DNA of 64,000 nucleotides from Rhodospirillaceae bacterium (GTDB lineage: Bacteria; Pseudomonadota; Alphaproteobacteria; Rhodospirillales; Rhodospirillaceae): NCBI GenBank assembly GCA_947476695.1, contig CANJRD010000008.1:1-64000 (forward strand). The letters are read 5' to 3'. Below, in pieces: positions 9,480 through 18,003 of this stretch. The notes under the pieces were generated by a model. It had not been told where the DNA came from, made no database searches, and worked only from the letters and a program-made list of their open reading frames with translations. Both the position numbers and the translations under genes were made by a program. Position 1 is the stretch's first letter, and each line of letters starts with the position of its first letter.

Positions 9480-10070
9480 ATGAAACGGTGGCAGTGCATT
9501 ATCCTGATGTGTGCGGCAGTTCTATTTGGAGCGCAGGGAACCATGGCTCAATCCAACACGACAAACGGCGGCGCGGCCGCAAAGCCCGCGAAGGCGGCTT
9601 TGGGCGATACGGTCTATTTGGACCTCAAATACGGTCGAGTGGTAATCCAGTTGCACCCTGAGCTTGCCCCTAAGACAGTCGCCCGTTTCAAGGAGCTTGT
9701 TAACGCGCACTTCTACGACGGCCTGAAATTCCACCGCGTCATCGACGGCTTCATGGCCCAGACGGGTGACCCGCGCGGCGACGGTTCTGGCGGATCGGGC
9801 AAGAACATCGTCGCCGAGTTCAATACCGGCAAACATGTCCGCGGTGCGGTGTCGATGGCCCGTGCGGCCGACCCTAATTCGGCCGACAGCCAGTTCTTCA
9901 TCGTGTTCGATGAATCCTCCTTCCTCGACGGGAAGTACACGTACTTCGGCGAGGTCACGTCGGGCATGGAGTTCGTCGACATGATCAAGAAGGGCAACCA
10001 GATGCAGAACGGCTCGGTCGACGCGCCCGACACGATCGTCAAGATGCGCATGGCCGGCGATAAGAAGTAA
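9480..10070 (+). CDS. Exported cyclophilin-type peptidylprolyl isomerase
   Basis: 196 residues from the ATG at 9480; a GTG at 9474 would place the AAGG binding site too close. A signal peptide (MKRWQCIILMCAAVLFGAQG) ends near TMAQS, so the protein acts in the periplasm. The cyclophilin core follows: DLKYGRVVIQLHPELAPKTV, then FYDGLKFHRVIDGFMAQTGDP (catalytic Arg in FHRVI), GAVSMARA, NSADSQFFI and FLDGKYTYFGEV. It would catalyse cis-trans isomerisation at prolines in exported proteins. It is monocistronic with a strong terminator. Confidence 0.94.
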   Translation: MKRWQCIILMCAAVLFGAQGTMAQSNTTNGGAAAKPAKAALGDTVYLDLKYGRVVIQLHPELAPKTVARFKELVNAHFYDGLKFHRVIDGFMAQTGDPRGDGSGGSGKNIVAEFNTGKHVRGAVSMARAADPNSADSQFFIVFDESSFLDGKYTYFGEVTSGMEFVDMIKKGNQMQNGSVDAPDTIVKMRMAGDKK

Positions 10071-10104
10071 TCGCGCCAAAGCGGCGTATTGAGACGCGGC
10101 AATA

Positions 10105-10138
10105 AAAAAGCCCCGGCGGGAAACTGCCGGGGCTTTTT
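10105..10138 (+). terminator. Terminator of the cyclophilin gene
   Basis: Stem AAAAAGCCCCGGC with its perfect complement, loop GGGAAACT, ending in TTTTT. Confidence 0.92.
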
Positions 10139-10178
10139 CTTTGAAGGCTTCAGACCCGTCAGGCCGGCGTCTTCGCGC

Positions 10179-10340
10179 CTAGTGAACTTGCAGCTCAACC
10201 GGGTGAATTTTCGCGTAGCGCTGCTGGTCGAGTGCGAAGGCGCGACGGCGGGCGGTGACCACGGCCGACTGCAAGGCGTGAATGCTGAAAGGCTTCACCA
10301 GGAACGCGTTGGCGTCGAACCGACTTTCTCGCCAACTTAT
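10179..10340 (-). pseudogene. C-terminal remnant of a response-regulator receiver domain
   Basis: The minus-strand frame ending at the TAG at 10181-10179 encodes about 45 residues that look like the last third of a CheY-like receiver: RFDANAFLVKPFSIHALQSA, then VVTARRRAFALDQQRYAKI. The conserved KPF with its lysine and the following helix are present. The upstream part with the acidic pocket and phospho-Asp is absent, and no start codon or ribosome binding site precedes the fragment. It is probably a decayed single-domain regulator. The AT-rich sequence immediately upstream marks where homology stops. Confidence 0.6.
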
Positions 10341-10384
10341 TAACGCCGTTCGACGTACTTAACCCTACCGGAGCTGTTTGACTT

Positions 10385-10419
10385 TTATTTATATTTTTCA
10401 ATGGCTTATTTATATTTTC
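10385..10419. repeat. AT-rich tandem direct repeat (21-bp period)
   Basis: TTATTTATATTTTTC at 10385 recurs as TTATTTATATTTTC at 10406, in phase at about two helical turns, within an otherwise GC-rich genome. This could be a promoter UP-like or nucleoid-protein binding element, or leftover DNA next to the receiver remnant. Confidence 0.4.
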
Positions 10420-10636
10420 GCCTCGCATATTTGTCCACAGGCGGCCCGGAACAGCCCCGCCACGTAAGGGGTGCAGACCCTATTTTCTCCGACTCGCGGC
10501 AGAGCGGGCGTAAACGACACGTCGTGACGCGGATCGGCACCGCAGACGCGGTTTTCTTTTCGTTGGCCTGGGCTCAAGCCGGCCTTCCAATCCGGGTTTC
10601 TTGACAAAGCGCAGGGCCACGGGCACGACGCGCGCC

Positions 10637-11717
10637 ATGCAATTCATCCTGTCTCTGCTCGGTGGCTCCAAGCCCGTTCCGGCGCGTTTGGCCCTGCGGG
10701 CAGGCGCTGGCGCGTTCTTCGGCATCCTGGTGACTGGCCTCGCCGCGCGCGGATTGATGGACGGCGCCTTTTCGCTAGTTCCCCTGTTGATCGCTCCCGT
10801 GGGGGCCTCGGCCGTTTTGCTGTTCGCAATCCCTGCCAGTCCTCTCGCGCAGCCGCGCTCCGTCATCGGCGGAAACGTGATCTCGGCCTTGGTCGGCCTG
10901 GCCTGCGCCCTTTGGATTCCGATGCCGCTGCTGGCGGCGGCCGTCGCGGTTTGCGCCGCAATCCTGCTCATGTCGGTCGCCGGATGCTTGCATCCGCCGG
11001 GAGGCGCCATTGCGCTGGGCGGCGTGCTGACTGGCGCGAACGGCGGGGGCCCGATCTATATGTATCCACTCACCGTCGCATTGTGTTCGGCGCTGATGGT
11101 CGCCGTGGCCATCGGTTATGCGCGGCTGACCCACACCGGCTATCCGCAGGCGACGACGCCGGCGAAAGTCCATCGCACGCAAGATCCCGCGCCGACGGAG
11201 CGCGTGGGCTTCACCCCCGCCGATCTCGACGCGGCCATGAAGGAATACGGCAAGCTGCTCGACGTCAGCCGCGAGGACTTGGACGCCCTTTTCAGGCAGG
11301 TGGAGTTGCAGGCGCATCGCCGCCTTCATACGCACATCCGCTGCGATGAAATCATGTCCCGCGACGTCGTCGCCGTGGATCAGGCGCTGGCTTCGGACAA
11401 GGCGTTGGCGATCTTACACCAGCACGACCTGCGCGCCGCGCCGGTTCTTGACAACGCACGGCGCGTGATTGGCCTGGCGCGCCGAGCTCGCCGCCGCCGG
11501 CAGCGCGCCCGTGAGCACGGCCTTGGAGGCCAATGTCCATCGCGTCGGCCCCCGCACGCCAATCGAAGCGCTACTGCCGTTGCTGTCCACCGGCACGACG
11601 CACGAGGCCATGGTGGTGGACGACGCAGGTATGTTGATCGGGCTTGTCACACAAACCGACCTGCTGGCGGTTCTGTACCGCGCCCACATCGTGGAATCCC
11701 TGGCGGTCGCCGCCTGA
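10637..11717 (+). pseudogene. HPP-family membrane protein with CBS domains, frameshifted
   Basis: From the ATG at 10637 the frame encodes four hydrophobic spans with the defining LHPPGGAIAL motif of the HPP family (proposed nitrite transport in plastid and cyanobacterial homologues). A CBS pair begins with IRCDEIMSRDVVAVDQALA. Near 11470 the frame breaks after RRVIGL: the sense continues in another frame as AWRAELAAAGSAPVS, through the second CBS unit (MLIGLVTQTDLLAVLYRA), to a TGA at 11717. Without the shift the protein would be about 360 residues. The original frame runs on to 11749 as Arg-rich nonsense. This is either a sequencing indel or a recent lesion; both halves remain well conserved. 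Confidence 0.75.
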
Positions 11718-11805
11718 GAAGGGTGCCGCGAATGACGCGGATCGCGTGAGAGGGTGAACATCTGCGTAGGCACCCCGTCTTCAACCCGACCGGGGCCGCC
11801 GAAAT

Positions 11806-12174
11806 TCAGATGAGGACGTGGCGAACATTGGTGACGAGGTCGCGGCTGGAGAACGGCACGCGGATCACCGGCAGACCGGCATCGACGGCGCGAAGTTCTT
11901 CATCGCGATACGCTGTCATCAACAGCACGCGGACGGCGGGGCGCCACTCCCGCACGATACGAACCAGTTCAAATCCGCTCCCCTCGCCGAGGCGAATATC
12001 TGCCAATAGCAGGTTACAGTCCGTGTCCGTCACGGCTTGCAGCGCGGACAGATAAGACTTGGCGGACGCGACTTCCCATCCGCCTCCCCGCAACACCTTG
12101 CCCGCGTAGTAGAGATTGACGGGGTCGTCATCGACCACCACCGCCCTACGGGGCCGCTCAAGTACTTCGCTCAT
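11806..12174 (-). CDS. Single-domain response regulator (atypical receiver)
   Basis: 122 residues, receiver domain only, so it has no DNA-binding or enzymatic output. The acidic pocket DDD is at residues 15-17, the phospho-acceptor is Asp59 (LLADIRL) and the conserved Thr is Thr87 (LLMTAY). The lysine that normally precedes Pro-Phe near the C-terminus is Val106 (VIRVPF). Loss of that lysine usually weakens or changes phosphorylation-dependent switching. It lies between the frameshifted HPP gene and the sugar dehydrogenase with no kinase adjacent, so the partner is unknown. Confidence 0.85.
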   Translation of the reverse strand: MSEVLERPRRAVVVDDDPVNLYYAGKVLRGGGWEVASAKSYLSALQAVTDTDCNLLLADIRLGEGSGFELVRIVREWRPAVRVLLMTAYRDEELRAVDAGLPVIRVPFSSRDLVTNVRHVLI

Positions 12175-12286
12175 ATTTGCATCCGATCTCTCGCAACCAT
12201 CGGACTAACGCGAGAATGTTGAATTGGTTAGCCACGCGCCGCGCCCGGTCGCTGTAAAAAACCTGACCGGCCCGCCTGCGCGGCGC

Positions 12287-13999
12287 CTACCTTTTCGCCT
12301 TCGGATCATTGGCATGTCCGATGGCCCAAACGTAGGCCGCGACCGCTGCGATATCGGACTTGGAGATTTGGGTACCACCTGCCGGAGGCATGACCCCCGT
12401 TGTCTGCTTCGGTTCCGCAACGCCGTTTGTGATCGTGCGGGTAATCCCCGCCACGCTGCCGTCGCTCCACAGCCATGCGCCGGCGATCAAGCTCGATCCG
12501 CCGGCCGTGCCTTCCCCGTTCATGCCGTGACACCCTGCGCAGGTGCCTTCCTTCGCATCGCCCTGGAAGATTTTCTCACCCAGCACGAGACGCGCCCGCG
12601 TGACACCTCTCGGCAATGGCAGCTTGGCAACATCCAGACGCGTCGGCGCGGTGGCCGCTGTCGCGTTCGGCTTCGCCGCGGCGGCAATACGCGCCGTCGC
12701 CGCATCGCCGACATACTGCACCCGCCAAATGCGCCCGCCTTTGTCGTCGGAGATATACATCGTGCCGTCCTGCGCCATCGCCAGGCCGGTCGGACGATGG
12801 GCCGCCGTCGCGCGATCCATCACGCCGCCCGTGAAGCCGTCCGCGAACACGACGTAATCACCCGCCGCGGCACCGTCCTTGAACGGCTGGTACACAACGT
12901 TGAAGCCTTGCTGCGGCAGAGGCGCGCGGTTCCACGAACCGTGGAAAGCGATGAACATGCCGCCGCGGTAGGGCGCGGGAAACTGCGTGCCCTGATTGAT
13001 CAGCATGGCATTCGGGGCCCAGTGCGCCGGGAACGACGCGACGTTGCCCTTTTTCTCAGCGCATTGACCCACCGCCTTGCCATCACCGCCGTATTCCGGG
13101 GCGAGGACTTTCTTCCTCTGGGCCGGGTCGTAGTAGCAATATGGCCAGCCGTAGTCGCCGCCGGCTTCCAGATGGAACACTTCTTCCGCCGGAAGCTCCG
13201 CGCTCTGCTCGTTGGTGAACTTGTCCGGCCAGTTCTGCGACAACTGATCGCGGCCATGCTGCGCCACATACAGGCGTCCGGCGCCGTCGAATGCGAAGGC
13301 TTCGCCATTGCGGACGCCGACCGCGTAGCGCTCCTTCGGTGAGAACTTTTGATCGAGCGTGTTGGCGTCGTACTTCCAGATGCCGCCGCGCGTCTCAAGC
13401 TCAACGCAGGGCGAAACACCCGGGGACTTCGATTGACGGTCCTGCTGCTGGCAGGAGTTGGTCGCCGATCCGACCGTCAGAAACAGATTGCCCTTCGGAT
13501 CGATGATGAACGCCCGCATGTTGTGGCCGCCGACGATGGGCATCTCGGACAACACCACCTGCGGCGCGCCACTGGGCAAGCCTGCTTGCAGCGCATAGCG
13601 CAGGATGCGGTCCTTTTCCTCGACGTAGACAAAGTTGTTGTAGACCGCGATGCCCGTGCCGCCGGCAGCGCCGCTTTCCGACGGCTCGCCGAAGCGCTGA
13701 ATGCTGTCGGCCCGGCCGGTTCCCTTCGTGTCCCGCAGCGCCACGATGTAACCACCGGCGGGCACTTTATCGTTGCCGAAGAAGCGGCCGCTCCAGGTGT
13801 TCACGAACACCGTGCCGTCCGGCGCGACGGCCATATGCCGCGCGTGGCCGAGGTTGTCGGCAAACACCCCGGCGCAGAAGCCAGGCGACAGCGTGATCCC
13901 GCCGTTGTCCGGATCGCAGCCTTTGGGAGGCGCTTGGGCAAATACCGGCGAAGCCGCTAGCGCGGCAAGGACCGGAACAGCAAGTAAGTTTGCGCGCAT
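12287..13999 (-). CDS. Periplasmic PQQ-type sugar/sorbosone dehydrogenase fused to cytochrome c
   Basis: 570 residues. A signal peptide ([23 protein letters not shown]) is followed by a six-bladed beta-propeller of the glucose/sorbosone dehydrogenase family: [51 protein letters not shown] and [14 protein letters not shown]-like segments, then [22 protein letters not shown]-terminal cytochrome c domain has [11 protein letters not shown] and a later methionine (GVMPPAGG). Such fusions oxidise sugars or related alcohols in the periplasm and pass electrons to the respiratory chain. The actual substrate is not determinable. Monocistronic. Confidence 0.88.
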   Translation of the reverse strand: MRANLLAVPVLAALAASPVFAQAPPKGCDPDNGGITLSPGFCAGVFADNLGHARHMAVAPDGTVFVNTWSGRFFGNDKVPAGGYIVALRDTKGTGRADSIQRFGEPSESGAAGGTGIAVYNNFVYVEEKDRILRYALQAGLPSGAPQVVLSEMPIVGGHNMRAFIIDPKGNLFLTVGSATNSCQQQDRQSKSPGVSPCVELETRGGIWKYDANTLDQKFSPKERYAVGVRNGEAFAFDGAGRLYVAQHGRDQLSQNWPDKFTNEQSAELPAEEVFHLEAGGDYGWPYCYYDPAQRKKVLAPEYGGDGKAVGQCAEKKGNVASFPAHWAPNAMLINQGTQFPAPYRGGMFIAFHGSWNRAPLPQQGFNVVYQPFKDGAAAGDYVVFADGFTGGVMDRATAAHRPTGLAMAQDGTMYISDDKGGRIWRVQYVGDAATARIAAAAKPNATAATAPTRLDVAKLPLPRGVTRARLVLGEKIFQGDAKEGTCAGCHGMNGEGTAGGSSLIAGAWLWSDGSVAGITRTITNGVAEPKQTTGVMPPAGGTQISKSDIAAVAAYVWAIGHANDPKAKR

Positions 14000-14179
14000 G
14001 ACGATGACCTGTTTCCCGAAAATTCCGCAGGATCATCGCCGTCTGCGCGCCTATCGGCAACCTCCGACCGTTCCGAATCGGCGCTTTATCCACAGCACCC
14101 TGTCAACGACATAGATTGCTTGGAATCCGCGCCGCGCTGTCCTTATCTCCCTGCTCGAACTCACGTACTAGGGACACGG

Positions 14180-16489
14180 ATGCCTCCTGATAACTTGCGT
14201 ATTGCCCGCATCATCGCAGCGGAGATCAATGCTCGTCCCGAGCAGGCCACGGCCGCTATCGGGCTTCTCGACGAGGGCGCCACGGTGCCCTTCATCGCGC
14301 GTTACCGCAAAGAAGTGACTGGGGCGCTGGACGACACCCAGCTGCGCAATCTGGCCGAACGGCTTTCATACCTGCGCGAGCTGGATCAACGGCGCGACGC
14401 GATCCTGAGCTCCATCGGCGAGCAGGGAAAGCTGACCGAGGACCTGGAAAAGAAGATCGCTGCCGTTACGACCAAGGCGGAACTCGAGGACATCTACCTA
14501 CCCTACAAGCCCAAGCGCCGCACAAAAGGCGAGATCGCCCGCGAGAACGGCCTGGCGCCCCTGGCGGAAGCGATCATGGCCGATCGCAACGCGGTGCCTG
14601 CAGAGCTCGCCGCCGCTTACGTCAATGAGAAGGTGGCGGACGTCAAGGCGGCGTTGGACGGCGCCCGCGACATTCTCACCGAGCAGTTCGCCGAGAATGC
14701 CGACCTCGTCGGCAAGCTGCGTACTTACATGATGGACCGCGCGGTCATCCGTTCGCGGGTCGTCGAAGGCAAACAGCAGGAAGGCGCGAAGTTCTCCGAT
14801 TACTTCGAGCACAGTGAACGCTGGGCGACCATTGCCGGACATCGCGCGCTGGCGATGCTGCGCGGCCGTAACGAAGAATTCCTGCATCTCGATATCGAGG
14901 TCGACGCGGACGACACCTCCAAGCAGAAGCCGGTCGAACGCATGATCGCCGCCGAATACGGCATCACCGGCGTTGGCGCGGGCAATGTCTGGCTGACGGG
15001 CGTGGTCAACTGGACCTGGAAGATCAAGCTGTCGACCCACCTGAACATCGATCTGATGCTGGCCCTGCGCAATCGCGCGGAAGCCGAGGCGATTCAGGTG
15101 TTCGCGCGAAACCTGAAGGACCTTCTGCTGGCCGCGCCCGCGGGCACGCGCGCGACCATGGGGCTCGATCCCGGCATCCGTACCGGCGTGAAAGTGGCGG
15201 TGGTGGACGCCACGGGCAAAGTCCTGGCGACGACGACCGTCTATCCGTTCCCGCCGAAGAACGACGTGCGCGGAACGCAAGCTGAACTGGCCTCACTGAT
15301 CCGCAAGCACAACGTGGAACTGATCGCCATCGGCAACGGCACCGGCAGCCGCGAGACGGAAAAGCTGGTGGCCGACATGCTGACCGCCCTGCCCGCACCC
15401 AAGCCGACGAAGGTGATCGTCAGCGAAGCCGGGGCGTCGGTGTATTCGGCATCCGAGACGGCGGCGAAGGAATTCCCCGATCTCGACGTCTCTCTGCGCG
15501 GCGCGGTCTCCATCGCGCGGCGTCTGCAAGACCCGCTGGCGGAACTGGTGAAGATCGAGCCGAAGTCCATCGGCGTCGGTCAGTATCAACATGACGTCGA
15601 TCAGTTCCGACTCAGCAAATCGCTGGATGCGGTGGTGGAAGACGCGGTGAACGCCGTCGGTGTCGATCTCAACACTGCCTCCGTTCCGTTGCTGGCGCGC
15701 GTGTCGGGGCTCACGCCGTCGCTGGCGGAGGCGATCGTCACCTACCGCAATACCAACGGCGCGTTCCCCAATCGCAAGGAACTGCTCAAGGTCGGCCGCC
15801 TCGGTCAGCGCACATTCGAACAATGCGCGGGCTTCCTGCGCATCCCCAACGGCACCGATCCCCTGGATGCATCCTCCGTGCACCCGGAAGCCTACGACGT
15901 CGCCAAGAAGATCGTCGCCGCCTGCGGGCGCGACGTGCGCGATTTGATGAACGACAGCGCCGCTCTGAAGGCGCTCGATCCGCATACCTTTGTGGACGAG
16001 AAGTTCGGCTTGCCGACCGTGCGCGACATTCTCGCAGAACTCGAAAAGCCTGGCCGCGATCCGCGTCCAAGTTTCAAGACCGCGACCTTTGCCGACGGTG
16101 TCGAGGAACTCAGAGACCTTAAACCGGGAATGATGCTGGAAGGCACCGTCACCAACGTTGCCACCTTCGGTGCGTTCGTGGATATCGGCGTCCATCAGGA
16201 CGGTCTGGTCCACGTTTCTCAACTTGCCGATCGTTTTATCAAAGACCCGCACGAGGTGGTGAAAGCTGGCGACGTGGTGAAGGTCCGCGTCGTCGAGGTG
16301 GATATCCCGCGCAAACGCATCGCCCTGTCGATGCGCAAGGACTCCGGCGGCCCTGCCGCCCGTCCGGATCGGAACAACATGCGCGACGATAGCCCCCGCC
16401 GGCCGCAGATGCGCCAGACACCGCCACCCCGCGCGCCGGAAGAAAACGCCTTTGGTGCGGCCTTTGCCGTGGCGCTGAAGCGGAAATAG
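14180..16489 (+). CDS. tex: Tex-family transcription accessory / RNA-binding protein
   Basis: 769 residues from the ATG at 14180, which has AGGGA six bases upstream; the upstream TTG extension is unsupported. Tex architecture is complete. The N-terminal helical domain holds [20 protein letters not shown]. The YqgF/RNase H-like fold holds [20 protein letters not shown] and [12 protein letters not shown]. The HhH region includes [22 protein letters not shown]-terminal S1 domain holds [20 protein letters not shown] and [16 protein letters not shown]. It binds RNA and associates with RNA polymerase. A Pro/Arg-rich tail follows the S1 domain. Confidence 0.97.
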   Translation: MPPDNLRIARIIAAEINARPEQATAAIGLLDEGATVPFIARYRKEVTGALDDTQLRNLAERLSYLRELDQRRDAILSSIGEQGKLTEDLEKKIAAVTTKAELEDIYLPYKPKRRTKGEIARENGLAPLAEAIMADRNAVPAELAAAYVNEKVADVKAALDGARDILTEQFAENADLVGKLRTYMMDRAVIRSRVVEGKQQEGAKFSDYFEHSERWATIAGHRALAMLRGRNEEFLHLDIEVDADDTSKQKPVERMIAAEYGITGVGAGNVWLTGVVNWTWKIKLSTHLNIDLMLALRNRAEAEAIQVFARNLKDLLLAAPAGTRATMGLDPGIRTGVKVAVVDATGKVLATTTVYPFPPKNDVRGTQAELASLIRKHNVELIAIGNGTGSRETEKLVADMLTALPAPKPTKVIVSEAGASVYSASETAAKEFPDLDVSLRGAVSIARRLQDPLAELVKIEPKSIGVGQYQHDVDQFRLSKSLDAVVEDAVNAVGVDLNTASVPLLARVSGLTPSLAEAIVTYRNTNGAFPNRKELLKVGRLGQRTFEQCAGFLRIPNGTDPLDASSVHPEAYDVAKKIVAACGRDVRDLMNDSAALKALDPHTFVDEKFGLPTVRDILAELEKPGRDPRPSFKTATFADGVEELRDLKPGMMLEGTVTNVATFGAFVDIGVHQDGLVHVSQLADRFIKDPHEVVKAGDVVKVRVVEVDIPRKRIALSMRKDSGGPAARPDRNNMRDDSPRRPQMRQTPPPRAPEENAFGAAFAVALKRK

Positions 16490-16515
16490 CGGGTCGCTCA
16501 GACGATCCTGAAAAG

Positions 16516-16549
16516 AAAACGCCCCGGCGGATGATCCCCGGGGCGTTTT
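16516..16549. terminator. Bidirectional terminator between tex and the six-cysteine secreted gene
   Basis: Stem AAAACGCCCCGG with its perfect complement and T/A runs on both sides, between two convergent genes. Confidence 0.85.
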
Positions 16550-16570
16550 ACGTTGGGCTTTCCGTTCAGC

Positions 16571-17683
16571 CTAGCGCGACGCCTGCTTGGTGTTTGCATC
16601 TGGTCGCGCCGCAAAAGCGGCATAGGCGGTAATGTGGAACGCCGACGACAACCGCGTGCATTCGCCGGTTTTCGGATCCGGATAGCCATCGGCCAACTGA
16701 TGCGCCGCCACGTTCAACGCCGGACAGCTGACGTAGGCGATAGGCTGTACAGCGCCCGCGCCATTGAACCAGTACAGGAACTGCTCCATGTCGTAGTAGC
16801 CGGTCAAAAGGCCCTCGGCGCTGCGCCCGTCCGGCGCGATCTCGAGACGCAACCCCATGTCTTTGAGGCTGGGGTGCATGAAACCGTAGTTGCCATAATA
16901 GGGCAGACGCACCTCGCCGCGCTCGGTCTCAAGGACGCCGTTTTTGATCGCACCCTTGATCGAATCGCTATAGCGCGGCTTTCCGTCCGCCATGTCGATG
17001 CGATATGTCGTGAACGGCAACGGTACGCCCTTGCTGTCGAGCTCGAACTGGTCGATCGAACGGTAGAACGTGACCGTTACGTTGTCCGAGTTCCGCGGAT
17101 CTTTCACGCCCGTGATCTCGATGAGGATCATGCCCAGGCCTGACGTACCGCGCATTTCGTTGGCATTGAGATCGATGATCCCCTGCTTACGCCAACCGTA
17201 GGTGCAGCCCACCAGCCGGTACAATTGATTGTCGACTGCCGGGGTACCGTCGACGCCGACGAATTTCTTATGGGCGCAGGTCTTGGCGGTGGCCTTGCCG
17301 TCCGTGGTGCCGTCGAGATTGGCGCCGAAGCTATACTTGCCTTCGACAATGCGCAGCGGCGGATCCGTGATGACGTTCGGGGCGAGGCAAACGTCCTCGC
17401 CCTTCGGACCACGATGAATCGCCTGTCCGAAGCGGTTCAGCGTCTGGATCAGACCGTTGTCGGTGTACTTCGCCCGGTCCGTCTTCGAGAGGCTGTGCCA
17501 CCAGTAATCGTCGTTGGCGAGATTGAGGCCTTCCGGACATTCGTCCATGAAGCGGCTCTCATAGACCGCCGTGAACCAGTCACGCACGACGAAGGCCAAT
17601 TTTCCGTCCTCCGCCGCCGAGGCCGGCATGGCGGAAAAAGTGCTCAACGTCCCGAGAACGGCCATAGCGTAACGGAGAAACAT
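16571..17683 (-). CDS. Secreted six-cysteine protein of unknown function (paralogue of the gene at 32.3-33.5 kb)
   Basis: 370 residues from the ATG at 17683, which has an AGGAGG site nine bases upstream. A signal peptide (MFLRYAMAVLGTLSTFSAMP-ASA) targets it to the periplasm. The mature protein has conserved cysteines in DECPEGL, EDVCLAP, KTCAHKKFVG, LVGCTYGW, a YVSCPAL segment, and AAHQLADGYPDPKTGEC. It also has NLDGTTDGKAT, GVDGTPAVDNQLYRL, LPYYGNYGFMHP and GYYDMEQFLYW. The 32.3-33.5 kb protein shares all of these in the same order, so the two are clear paralogues. No known domain recognised. Here it is a lone gene, whereas the paralogue heads an operon with DUF1592 and DUF1552 genes. This suggests a related partner may be encoded elsewhere. 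Confidence 0.85.
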   Translation of the reverse strand: MFLRYAMAVLGTLSTFSAMPASAAEDGKLAFVVRDWFTAVYESRFMDECPEGLNLANDDYWWHSLSKTDRAKYTDNGLIQTLNRFGQAIHRGPKGEDVCLAPNVITDPPLRIVEGKYSFGANLDGTTDGKATAKTCAHKKFVGVDGTPAVDNQLYRLVGCTYGWRKQGIIDLNANEMRGTSGLGMILIEITGVKDPRNSDNVTVTFYRSIDQFELDSKGVPLPFTTYRIDMADGKPRYSDSIKGAIKNGVLETERGEVRLPYYGNYGFMHPSLKDMGLRLEIAPDGRSAEGLLTGYYDMEQFLYWFNGAGAVQPIAYVSCPALNVAAHQLADGYPDPKTGECTRLSSAFHITAYAAFAARPDANTKQASR

Positions 17684-18003
17684 GTCTTTCCTCCTGCAGG
17701 CGCACCCCGACATGATGCACCTCAAGGTTAGTGCAAGCCTTCGCTGGGAGCTATTGCAATCGCGCGCCCGAACAGCCGCCCCGGGGATCGAGGGTCTTCA
17801 ACAGGTTAACCTCGGCCTCGCGAAGTGGGGGCCACCAAAGGCGTCAACCCTAAACCAAGGCAGGCCATTTATTGGCCCGGCCCATCAACCGCAGCGATGG
17901 CCGCCAATAAGTAGTTGTGCGTACCGGGCAACCTATGGCCGTGGAGGCCGTACGGATATAGGCTGCGCACCACATCCATCCTTTCGCATCGCAGCAGCAG
18001 GCG
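17684..18003. other. Divergent promoter region, no gene seen
   Basis: 320 bp between the divergently transcribed secreted-protein gene and the hybrid kinase gene. It must carry both promoters. No clear -35/-10 pair, palindrome or RNA motif was recognised. Confidence 0.4.

Noticed and set aside
10410-10607. Minus-strand frame with repeated ENRVC phrase
   Set aside because: No domain or ribosome binding site; the repeat is two loosely similar GC-rich words.
12224-13342. Long plus-strand open frame over the sugar dehydrogenase gene
   Set aside because: Arg/His-rich antisense reading of a clearly conserved gene; no start signal or domain.
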